Shown here: in pieces, positions 1-6,164 of the stretch | Numbering within the stretch: position 1 is the first letter of the stretch | How the letters are laid out: the number at the start of each line of letters is the position of its first letter | Assembly: GCF_901873365.1 (NCBI RefSeq) | Contig: NZ_CABFLM010000096.1 | Span: 1-6,599 of the forward strand | Direction of reading: 5' to 3' | Length of the DNA: 6,599 nucleotides | Origin: an uncultured Aggregatibacter sp. | GTDB taxonomy: Bacteria > Pseudomonadota > Gammaproteobacteria > Enterobacterales > Pasteurellaceae | Made by a program: the position numbers and the translations under genes | The notes under the pieces: model-generated | Database searches by the model: none | Seen by the model: the letters and a program-made list of their open reading frames with translations, nothing else | What the model was told of the DNA's origin: nothing

Positions 1-1
1 A

Positions 2-85
2 AAATATACAGTAGAGGAATGGGATGGTAGTTTCTTTACTCAATTAGAACAATTAAAAGATAAATTATTAAAGGATAATGAATGA
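2..85 (+). CDS. 3' end of unidentified gene upstream of tssM (partial)
   Basis: The frame is open from base 2 and ends in TGA at 83-85, giving the last 27 residues of a protein whose start lies outside the window. The visible end (KYTVEEWDGSFFTQLEQLKD, then KLLKDNE) is charged and probably helical, with no membrane segment. The stop overlaps the tssM start as ATGA, the usual sign of translational coupling, so this is very likely another gene of the same type VI secretion operon. In many clusters tssL (DotU) precedes tssM. TssL normally ends in a membrane anchor with only a short tail, and this end does not show one. It could be a TssL with an extension, or another T6SS accessory gene. I cannot name it. 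Confidence 0.6.
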   Translation, partial: KYTVEEWDGSFFTQLEQLKDKLLKDNE

Positions 86-3000
86 ATTACTTGAACCAAT
101 TATTGAGTATCTTTCGCCAATTTACTCGTCCGGTTTTATCACATATTAAGAATTCACTCCCTGTACTACTTACGCTTGGATTTATTCTTCTTTTTGTTGG
201 TATTTGGACTTATGGCTCATCTTGGACTTTTAGTGGTATTTCAAATGAGGAAGGCTGGGATTATGAGCTAGCCAAACAAGTAAAGATGGGAAGCAGAATA
301 ATGGCTACCGTTGTGATGTTACTTACTTTAGCTGTTATTGTTATTTTAAAGCTGCAACTTAAAAATATCCGTTTAAATAAAGAAAAGAATGCACTAGAGA
401 AAGAGCAAGAAGAGAAAGATATCATTCTTCCTTATATCAAAGAACAGGACGATAATCTTGAATTAATGTCTGAAGCATTAAAAAACCATTTATCTCATAA
501 AGATTATATTTACCAGCTTCCTTGGTATATGGTAATAGGCTCAAATGAAGCTGGAAAAACAAGCTTTATTAATCGTTCTAATCAGAAATTTACACTGACT
601 ACAGCAGAAAAAACATCTAAACGTTATATGCGTGAGAATTGCTTGTATAAAATTGACTGGTGGGCAAGCGATGATGCAATTCTACTCGATCCTGAAGGCG
701 GAATGATTCAACAATTAGGCTCAGAAAAAGATCTTGAAGGTAAAATTGCAAAAGAATTATGGCTACATTTGCTTGATTGGATTAGTGATGTTCGTCCTCA
801 AAGACCAATTAATGGTATCATTCTTGTTGTTGATCTTCCTAAATTAATTGCCTCAAATCACAGTGATAGACAAGCCCTGGCTGTTTTATTACGTAACCGA
901 ATTCGTGAAGTTACAGAACAATTTGGTGCCCGTGTACCAGTTTACGTTGTTTTGAATAAAACAGATCTTATTGAGGGCTTTGAAACATTTTATCGTGATT
1001 TAAAACAAGATGAACGCTATAAGAATCTAGGTTTTTCTTTTACATTAAATACAGATGAGCAAATAGATAAATGGACAAAAGAATTATCTGATAGCTACAT
1101 CGCATTTGTAAAAGAAATTGAGGAAATAACTTTTGATAAATTAGCCTCTACCATTTCTCAAGAAGAACGCGAATCACTTTATATGTATGCTCGTCAATTA
1201 GGCGGAATGAAAGACATCCTTCTGCAGTTTATTAGTGATGTCTTAGAAAGTGATCGTTTTACAACAACACCTTATGTTCGTGGAGTTTATTTCTCTTCTA
1301 TCTTCCAAGAGGGGATTCCTATAGACTTCTATCAAGCTGCAATTTCTAAACAATTTGAGCTACCTCATGTTATTCCAAGTTGCCTACCTGAACGTACTCA
1401 GAAAACATATTTCACTCATAATTTCTTTCAAAATATCATCTATCCAGAGGCTGGACTTGTTAGTGATAATAAAAAGGAAATTCGTCGCAGTAAACGTAAA
1501 TTTATACTTGGCTCAGTGGCTATAATTATCTCTAGCATTTGTATTCTAGCAACCTGGCAAAATTACTTTTATAAGAATAAAACAACTTCTGTAAAAATTC
1601 TTAAATTAACTGAAGAATTTCGCCAAATGAATATTAGTCAATCAATGGATCCAACAGGTCGTAATTTATTAAAACCATTAAATCTTTTGCGCCAAGCGAC
1701 TTATGGTTATGGTGATTATGAGGATGCATTACCTGTATTTAAAGATTTTGGTTTATACCAGGGCAAGAAAATTGGTGGAAAAGTGAGTGAGGCTTATAAG
1801 AAATTTCTTGCTGAACGTTTTTTACCTGAGATTGCTATGGGATTGATTGAGCAAATGGATACTCTTCCTGAAGATAGCAACGAGGGGCTGGAGCTATTAC
1901 GCGTTTATCGGATGATCGATGATATGGCAAACCGAAAAGCGAAAATTCCAGAACAATGGATGATGAAATATTTGCAAAAAAATTATCCAAAAAATCCGGA
2001 TATTCAACGCCAGCTAATCGCTCATTTTAGCTACGCAATGAAGCACGTTGATCCTGATTTAAGTATGTTTGATAAAAAAATTTCAGAAAAACAGCAAGAA
2101 TATAGTAAATTGCCATTAGCAGATCGTGTCTATCAAAATTTTAAAATTTTGGCAAATACCGAATTACAACCGGCAACCGATTTAAAAGCTGAAATTGGTC
2201 AAAGTTTCACCACTATCTTTAAAACAGATTTAATATCGGAAGATCCTAAAACTTTCTTTAAAGATAAAAACATTGGTTGGTATGGTACATTAATTAGCCC
2301 ACTATTTACAGATTGGGCATATAAAGATTTTTATGATTCAAAAGCGCAAGATTTATTGCATCTGGCAGCAATCGATGCTTGGGTTCTAGGCAAACAACAA
2401 ACAACAAATTATTCAAAAGAAGAGCTTGCCCGTTTATCAGAAGAAATTCGTAAACGTTATATAACAGACTACATTCAATCTTGGCAAGAGGCTCTAAACA
2501 ATTTGGAAATTGTTCATTTTGTTGATTTAAGTCATGCAGTAGACATATTAGATGCATTAACGAGTAATGAAAAACCATTACAAAAAATAATTAATTTAGT
2601 CGATAAAAATAGTGATATTTACCCAAGCTTATCAGGGGTAAATACTGAAAAAAATATTAATAATACAAATGTAGCTACAGCAAATCAGATGGCTTCATTA
2701 CAGATTAGTCAGCATTTTACACCTTTGACTAATGAGGTGAAATCTTCGTCCGATGCAGAGCGTCCCCATATAGAAGAAGTAATGAAAAAATTATCTGAAT
2801 TAAAGTTTTATATGCAAACAATTCAAAAATCGCCTGAACCATCACAGACAGCATTAAAAACAATTATGTCTGAGCTTAACTTAGAGCGCACCAACCCAAC
2901 GGTCGATCTAAAACGTTTAGCAAGTGGGATGGCGGCTCCTCTTTCTGTTTTACTAAATAGTGTAGCCGATGAGGCTTGGGCAATCGAATTGAAAACAGCA

Positions 3001-3786
3001 TTAAGTGAAATTAATGTATTATGGAATCGTAATGTATATAGCTTCTATCAGAATAGAATAGCAAACCGCTACCCATTAAATCATAAATCTACACAAAATA
3101 TTTCCCTAGATGATTTTCGTGAATTTTTTGGACCACATGGGCGTGTACAACGCTTCTATAATGATTATCTAAAAATTTTTCTAGAAGATAATGCCGAACT
3201 TTCTGTTGTTAATGGTGAAAGTATAATTTCTTCAGAATTTCTAACGACACTCCAGGATTTACAAAATATTCAGAGAAATTATTTTGATAATTCCGGTAAT
3301 GTTAATATTACTTTTAGCATGAAACCTCTAGGACTCTCTGGAAAATTTACAGCATCAACATTTAATATTGATGGTCAGTTATTGAAATATAGCCATGAAA
3401 TTCCATCAGCAAGTCGTCTAATTTGGCCAAACACAACTCGCCGAGATGTGGAAACAAGTTTAACACTCGTAACATCCCAAGGTGAAACATCAACACTTCG
3501 CCGTACTGGTGAATGGTCATTATTTAGAGTGTTAGATCAAGCAACTAAGAAAGCGAACGGTCAATCTGTTGATCTTTCATTTAAACTAAATGGTGGTGCA
3601 ATCAATTACCGACTTACTGTAGAAAGCGACTCAAATCCATTCTTCGGTAATATGCTGAGTAATTTCAGATTACCATCAAAATTACTAGATACCGAAAAAG
3701 AAAGTAAAGAGTTTGTTGAACCAACAGAATTTTATGAAAATGAAAATGAAAATGAAAATGAGCTTATAGTACCTGAGGCTAATTAA
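82..3786 (+). CDS. tssM: Type VI secretion system membrane protein TssM (IcmF/VasK family)
   Basis: TssM is the large inner-membrane core of the T6SS envelope complex. With TssL and the outer-membrane lipoprotein TssJ it forms the TssJLM channel that docks the baseplate and contractile tail. At 1234 residues this copy is full length. Visible in order: membrane segments at about 29-47 and 74-92; a charged coiled-coil-like stretch near 95-115; a G-domain-like region with P-loop GSNEAGKTS (153-161), DPEG (203-206, DxxG-like) and NKTD (292-295); the family motif RGVYFSSIFQEG (400-411); IIYPEAGL just before a third membrane segment (about 474-492); then a periplasmic region to the C-terminus, with the late TssM signature WSLFRVLD. 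The ATG at 82 is preceded by AAAGGA six bases upstream and overlaps the preceding stop. The tail carries a (Glu-Asn)x4 repeat. A terminator follows and no other T6SS gene lies downstream. Family assignment is secure; whether the NTPase motifs are active is inference. Confidence 0.95.
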   Translation: MNYLNQLLSIFRQFTRPVLSHIKNSLPVLLTLGFILLFVGIWTYGSSWTFSGISNEEGWDYELAKQVKMGSRIMATVVMLLTLAVIVILKLQLKNIRLNKEKNALEKEQEEKDIILPYIKEQDDNLELMSEALKNHLSHKDYIYQLPWYMVIGSNEAGKTSFINRSNQKFTLTTAEKTSKRYMRENCLYKIDWWASDDAILLDPEGGMIQQLGSEKDLEGKIAKELWLHLLDWISDVRPQRPINGIILVVDLPKLIASNHSDRQALAVLLRNRIREVTEQFGARVPVYVVLNKTDLIEGFETFYRDLKQDERYKNLGFSFTLNTDEQIDKWTKELSDSYIAFVKEIEEITFDKLASTISQEERESLYMYARQLGGMKDILLQFISDVLESDRFTTTPYVRGVYFSSIFQEGIPIDFYQAAISKQFELPHVIPSCLPERTQKTYFTHNFFQNIIYPEAGLVSDNKKEIRRSKRKFILGSVAIIISSICILATWQNYFYKNKTTSVKILKLTEEFRQMNISQSMDPTGRNLLKPLNLLRQATYGYGDYEDALPVFKDFGLYQGKKIGGKVSEAYKKFLAERFLPEIAMGLIEQMDTLPEDSNEGLELLRVYRMIDDMANRKAKIPEQWMMKYLQKNYPKNPDIQRQLIAHFSYAMKHVDPDLSMFDKKISEKQQEYSKLPLADRVYQNFKILANTELQPATDLKAEIGQSFTTIFKTDLISEDPKTFFKDKNIGWYGTLISPLFTDWAYKDFYDSKAQDLLHLAAIDAWVLGKQQTTNYSKEELARLSEEIRKRYITDYIQSWQEALNNLEIVHFVDLSHAVDILDALTSNEKPLQKIINLVDKNSDIYPSLSGVNTEKNINNTNVATANQMASLQISQHFTPLTNEVKSSSDAERPHIEEVMKKLSELKFYMQTIQKSPEPSQTALKTIMSELNLERTNPTVDLKRLASGMAAPLSVLLNSVADEAWAIELKTALSEINVLWNRNVYSFYQNRIANRYPLNHKSTQNISLDDFREFFGPHGRVQRFYNDYLKIFLEDNAELSVVNGESIISSEFLTTLQDLQNIQRNYFDNSGNVNITFSMKPLGLSGKFTASTFNIDGQLLKYSHEIPSASRLIWPNTTRRDVETSLTLVTSQGETSTLRRTGEWSLFRVLDQATKKANGQSVDLSFKLNGGAINYRLTVESDSNPFFGNMLSNFRLPSKLLDTEKESKEFVEPTEFYENENENENELIVPEAN
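3736..3759 (+). repeat. Four tandem GAAAAT hexamers in the 3' end of tssM
   Basis: Four perfect copies of GAAAAT, followed by GAG, encode Glu-Asn x4 at about residues 1219-1226, inside an acidic C-terminal tail. Because the unit is six bases, a change in copy number would lengthen or shorten the tail without breaking the frame. Confidence 0.9.
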
Positions 3787-3808
3787 GATTATGTAATAGC
3801 AGAAAACC

Positions 3809-3866
3809 AATCTGACAGTGCTCTAGTTAAAAATTTGAGCCTGTCAGATTTATTTAAGCTTAATTT
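3809..3866 (+). terminator. Intrinsic terminator after tssM
   Basis: Arms AATCTGACAG (3809-3818) and CTGTCAGATT (3841-3850) pair perfectly over 10 bp. The stem continues inward with GCTC/GAGC after one bulged T, leaving a 13-nt A/T-rich loop. T-rich sequence follows on the plus strand (TATTT directly, then ATTTTT near 3862-3868). It begins 22 bases after the tssM stop and lies in the gap between convergent tssM and ycgL. On the minus strand the stem is followed by GGTTTTC, so it may also stop ycgL transcripts. The rest of the 3787-3939 gap shows nothing further. Confidence 0.75.
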
Positions 3867-3939
3867 TTCTATTTAAAGATACCTCTCATCAAGAACGGGA
3901 AGTAATCAATAGAATGAAAAACTCACTAAACTCAAACCG

Positions 3940-4191
3940 TTATAGACGAAACAACCAATCGTCTTTTTTCGGCGTTTGTAAGTAAAAGCCTTTTTCTTTA
4001 ATTTGCTGCAACACTTCCGTTTTATCCGCATTGACTAACGGTTTGCTGCCAGCAAGATTAAACAACATCACAAAAATCGGTTTGCCAAAAGCCGTTAACA
4101 ATGCGTCAGGTAGCGCATCAAATTGATCGCGTTTTTCAATATAAAGATACATGCCCGGTTCTTTTGGGCTTTTATAAATGGCACAGAGCAT
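3940..4191 (-). CDS. ycgL: YcgL-domain protein (function unknown)
   Basis: An 83-residue protein matching the small YcgL family, whose function is not established. Family landmarks are visible: an N-terminal CAIYKSPKEPGMYLYIEKRD, close to the E. coli CVIYRSSKRDQTYLYVEKKD as I recall it; the central LPDALLTAFGKP; the LVNAD box (about residues 52-56); and the GFYLQTP segment near the end (68-74). It stops soon after that motif, so it is shorter than E. coli YcgL, which has a longer tail. The start at 4191 has AAGGAA 8 nt upstream. It is divergent from minC, the same neighbourhood as in E. coli, which supports the call and suggests the locus is ancestral rather than imported. No signal peptide or membrane segment is seen. 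Confidence 0.88.
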   Translation of the reverse strand: MLCAIYKSPKEPGMYLYIEKRDQFDALPDALLTAFGKPIFVMLFNLAGSKPLVNADKTEVLQQIKEKGFYLQTPKKDDWLFRL

Positions 4192-4218
4192 AAATCGGAT
4201 TCCTTAATTAGGTTGAAG

Positions 4219-4247
4219 TTGCCGATTTTGCAATAATTCATTATCAT
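4219..4247 (+). promoter_or_regulatory. Predicted sigma-70 promoter of minC
   Basis: TTGCCG (4219-4224) matches the -35 consensus at four of six positions. Exactly 17 bp later TATCAT (4242-4247) matches the -10 consensus at five of six. Transcription would start near 4254, giving a leader of about 24 nt before the minC ATG at 4278, with TGGAA as a modest ribosome binding site. The minC/ycgL intergenic region is only 86 bp, so the ycgL promoter must overlap on the other strand; I saw no equally good match for it. Confidence 0.6.
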
Positions 4248-4277
4248 TAAGCAACTCTTTTCATTGGAATTTTACTT

Positions 4278-4940
4278 ATGGCTCAAGATATTATCGAACT
4301 ACGAACAGGTCAATTTTCTGCGCTGTTTATCAGTATTAATAGTTCAAGCTTGACTGCCATTAAGCGTGCATTGGCAAAGAAAAGCAAAACCTCGCCATCA
4401 TTATTTAAAAATATTGAGGTGATTTTACAGTTCAATCCGATGCTAGAAAAAGTCAATCTTATCGCATTAAAAGACTTATTGGCAGAATATCAAATTCATC
4501 TTATTGGCGTGGCAGATTGGCAAAATCATCTGCAAAGAGAGCTCATTCTTGCCGCCAACCTCTCCATTCTTGGCAATATTAATAACCTCTCTGAAATCCT
4601 TCCGGAACCACGCGATTTACCCACAAAAATTGTGCCGCATAATGTTATCGACAAACAGGTTATTTATGCGAAAAACAGTGATTTGATTATTCATGGCGAT
4701 GTGGAACAAGGTGCTGAAGTCGCTGCAGACGGCAATATCCATATTTATGGCGAATTATTAGGACGTGCCATGGCAGGTGTCAACAGCAGTTCCGGTGCGA
4801 TTTATACACAATATTTAGATGCGGAATTTATCGCCGTCAACAGCCGTTTTCTCTATAAAGAAAAAATCCCAACGGAATTTTTATATCGTTCCGTCAGGAT
4901 TTTTGCCGAAAAGGATCAGTTGAGTTTTCATCCTTTCTAA
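4278..4940 (+). CDS. minC: Septum site-determining protein MinC, standing without minD/minE
   Basis: MinC inhibits FtsZ polymerisation; in E. coli MinD brings it to the membrane and MinE confines it to the poles. This 220-residue protein (E. coli 231) has both domains: an N-terminal FtsZ-inhibiting domain (about 1-100, starting IIELRTGQF) and a C-terminal beta-helix dimerisation domain (about 120-220) with the hallmark ADGNIHIYG (150-158) and GRAMAG (162-167). The linker is short and lacks the Pro/Ala-rich stretch of E. coli. In gapless alignment with E. coli MinC from memory, the MinD-binding RSGQ (133-136) becomes IDKQ (124-127), while the equivalents of E156 and R172 (here E147 and R163) are kept. 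No minD or minE follows: the next gene is convergent and its stop codon abuts this one. The ATG at 4278 fits the family start and the promoter. The family call is firm; independence from MinD is inference. Confidence 0.9.
   Translation: MAQDIIELRTGQFSALFISINSSSLTAIKRALAKKSKTSPSLFKNIEVILQFNPMLEKVNLIALKDLLAEYQIHLIGVADWQNHLQRELILAANLSILGNINNLSEILPEPRDLPTKIVPHNVIDKQVIYAKNSDLIIHGDVEQGAEVAADGNIHIYGELLGRAMAGVNSSSGAIYTQYLDAEFIAVNSRFLYKEKIPTEFLYRSVRIFAEKDQLSFHPF
4910..4936 (-). terminator. Weak hairpin past the chaperone gene stop
   Basis: AAAGGAT (4910-4916) and ATCCTTT (4930-4936) form a 7-bp perfect stem with a 13-nt loop. Read on the minus strand it lies 4 bases beyond the TAA of the chaperone gene and is followed by a short T run (CCTTTTCGG). 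It sits inside the last codons of minC. The stem is short and AT-rich, so a terminator role is only a possibility. Confidence 0.25.
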
Positions 4941-5504
4941 TTACAAGTCAACAGACTCCAATTCATCTGCCATGGCGGACAATATCTCGCGTGTAAGATA
5001 CGCTAACGCACGATAAAATGGCAGTCCTGCCGATTGTTCCACCTTGTTTAAAAACTTCGCTGCACAAGGCAATAAAAACTGTTCAAACAAGTCTTGTTGC
5101 GCGGATAATGAATCGGCATTGTCTTCCAACCATGAGGCCGTTAAAAGCAACATGGCAAAATGATCAAGGTTATCACTTGGCGGTAAATTACGTTCTTGAC
5201 GAAAGTTTTCAAAATCCGCCACTGAAATATCATAAGCAGAAATTTGCGTTGCCACCACGCCTTTCTCACCCAATAACTTTTGGTATTCTTTCTCCAAAAG
5301 CGTTAAATCTATCGGCATTTGTAATGCGTCTAAGGCTTGTTGACTTTCTGCATCTTCCGTTAATGGCCACACTTCAGATAATTGGTGTTGTTGTAACCAT
5401 GTAAATACGCCAGAAAGAATATTATCTGTTGGCTGGCGATAAAATAAATTTCCAAACAATCGGCTAATTAAAGAAAAATGATTTAATTGAATTTTCTCTT
5501 GCAT
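4941..5504 (-). CDS. TorD/DmsD-family cytoplasmic chaperone, YcdY-like
   Basis: TorD-family proteins are all-helical cytoplasmic chaperones that bind twin-arginine signal peptides or apo-forms of molybdoenzymes and assist cofactor insertion; YcdY is a less typical member. This 187-residue protein has the family's usual length and aligns along its length with E. coli YcdY as I remember it: FSLISRLFGNLFYRQPTDNI (10-29), VWPL (45-48), YQKLL (74-78), the DNLDHFAMLLLTASWLED block (111-128) carrying the family's D-x-x-D-H-like signature, FLLPC (143-147), FLNKVEQ (151-157), and TREILSAMADELE near the end. No signal peptide or membrane segment is seen. Its ATG overlaps the stop of the upstream reductase by one base (TAATG), so translation is probably coupled. 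No molybdoenzyme gene is in view, so the client is unknown. It is convergent with minC, with abutting stop codons. Confidence 0.85.
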   Translation of the reverse strand: MQEKIQLNHFSLISRLFGNLFYRQPTDNILSGVFTWLQQHQLSEVWPLTEDAESQQALDALQMPIDLTLLEKEYQKLLGEKGVVATQISAYDISVADFENFRQERNLPPSDNLDHFAMLLLTASWLEDNADSLSAQQDLFEQFLLPCAAKFLNKVEQSAGLPFYRALAYLTREILSAMADELESVDL

Positions 5505-6115
5505 TAATTTTCACTCTCAGAAGGCAAAAGTGCGGTCAAATTTTCCAATGTTTTTTCAAAGACGGAGGTTAAAACTGACTGATACCCCACCTCATCTAAT
5601 AAATGAATATTGCCAAAAAACTCATGTCGGATGTCTGTTATTCCGCAAAAATTAAACAATCCATCAACCAAACAAGATTGCAAGGCTTTATCAAAAGCCA
5701 GTTGTTGATATTTTTCTATGCTATTTCCCATGGTAATAAAATGCTGTACTTTTTTATTTCCCAGCAAACCAACAGACGCACCATTTTCATTTTTGTAGGC
5801 AAAGCCGTAACTTAACACACGATCTAAATACCCTTTTAATATTGCCGGGAATCCCATCCACCAAAGTGGGTAGATAAAGGTAATTAATTCGGCTTCTGCA
5901 ATCAATTTTTGCTCAAACTTAATCTCAGCCGGCACAATGCCATCCATTGTTGCACTCAATTCAGACCAAGATAACACCGGATTAAAATCTAATGTATACA
6001 GATCACGAATCACTGCTTCCACACCGATTTGCCGGGTCGCTTTTATGACTTCCTCCACTAAAGTGCGGTTAAAACTCTGTGAATTTGGGTGAGCAAAAAT
6101 AATCAAATGTTTCAT
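5504..6115 (-). CDS. NAD(P)H:quinone oxidoreductase-like flavoprotein (Flavodoxin_2/NQO family)
   Basis: A 203-residue cytoplasmic flavoprotein of the family that includes NQO1, MdaB and KefF, which use NAD(P)H for two-electron reduction of quinones and related acceptors. The N-terminal beta strand and flavin phosphate loop read LIIFAHPNSQSFNR (4-17). The strong family signature is YPLWWMGFPAILKGYLDRV (82-100), followed by GFAY, then GLLGNKKV (117-123 region) and a TMGNS loop (128-132). Length is normal and the fold looks complete. The start at 6115 has a strong AAGGAA five bases upstream. It follows the NfeD-like gene by 49 bp and overlaps the chaperone start by 1 nt, so it sits inside a minus-strand operon. 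Two uptake signal sequences lie in the coding region, one near each end. Family is firm; substrate and the exact subfamily (MdaB, KefF or YwrO type) cannot be decided from motifs alone. Confidence 0.88.
   Translation of the reverse strand: MKHLIIFAHPNSQSFNRTLVEEVIKATRQIGVEAVIRDLYTLDFNPVLSWSELSATMDGIVPAEIKFEQKLIAEAELITFIYPLWWMGFPAILKGYLDRVLSYGFAYKNENGASVGLLGNKKVQHFITMGNSIEKYQQLAFDKALQSCLVDGLFNFCGITDIRHEFFGNIHLLDEVGYQSVLTSVFEKTLENLTALLPSESEN
5528..5536 (+). other. DNA uptake signal sequence (Hin type), with A/T tracts
   Basis: AAGTGCGGT, preceded by A and followed by CAAATTTT, five bases, then GTTTTTT, which fits the extended Haemophilus-type uptake signal with its two downstream A/T blocks. 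It lies in the 3' end of the reductase gene, where the minus strand reads Thr-Ala-Leu. It marks a naturally competent Pasteurellaceae of the Hin branch. Confidence 0.9.
6061..6069 (+). other. DNA uptake signal sequence (Hin type), core
   Basis: A second perfect AAGTGCGGT core (also preceded by A), in the same orientation 533 bp from the first. The following TAAAACTCTGTG fits the A/T block less well. On the minus strand it encodes part of Asn-Arg-Thr-Leu just after the flavin phosphate loop of the reductase, so the signal is accommodated inside a functionally constrained region. Confidence 0.88.
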
Positions 6116-6134
6116 TTTATTCCTTAAATTTTAT

Positions 6135-6164
6135 CGCATTTAATCAAACTGGCTGAATAATGCG
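6135..6164 (-). other. Hairpin between nfeD-like and reductase genes
   Basis: CGCATT (6135-6140) and AATGCG (6159-6164) form a 6-bp perfect stem with an 18-nt loop; the pairing can extend imperfectly inward with a bulge. On the minus strand it begins immediately after the TAA of the NfeD-like gene and ends about 20 bases before the reductase start. No T run follows, so it is not a standard terminator. It might be an RNA-processing or attenuating element, or chance. Confidence 0.25.

Noticed and set aside
1976..2080. A6-A7 runs in tssM as possible phase-variation or slippage sites
   Set aside because: Runs of this length are common in such AT-rich DNA, the frame is intact through them, and they are shorter than typical phase-variable tracts.
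2306..2578. 90-codon open frame antisense to tssM
   Set aside because: Lies wholly within the well-supported tssM frame and has no recognisable domain or ribosome binding site; its composition is what reversed AT-rich coding sequence gives.
3809..3850. Inverted repeat after tssM considered as an attachment or IS end
   Set aside because: Its position just past a stop codon, hairpin geometry and T-rich flank fit a terminator; no direct repeats, integrase or transposase are seen.
4504..4686. 60-codon open frame inside minC
   Set aside because: Overlaps conserved MinC coding sequence in another frame, with no family resemblance.
5018..5404. 128-codon plus-strand frame opposite the chaperone gene
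   Set aside because: The minus-strand frame matches the YcdY/TorD family throughout, so this is its shadow.
5603..5815. 70-codon plus-strand frame opposite the reductase gene
   Set aside because: Shadow of the flavoprotein gene, which carries clear family motifs.
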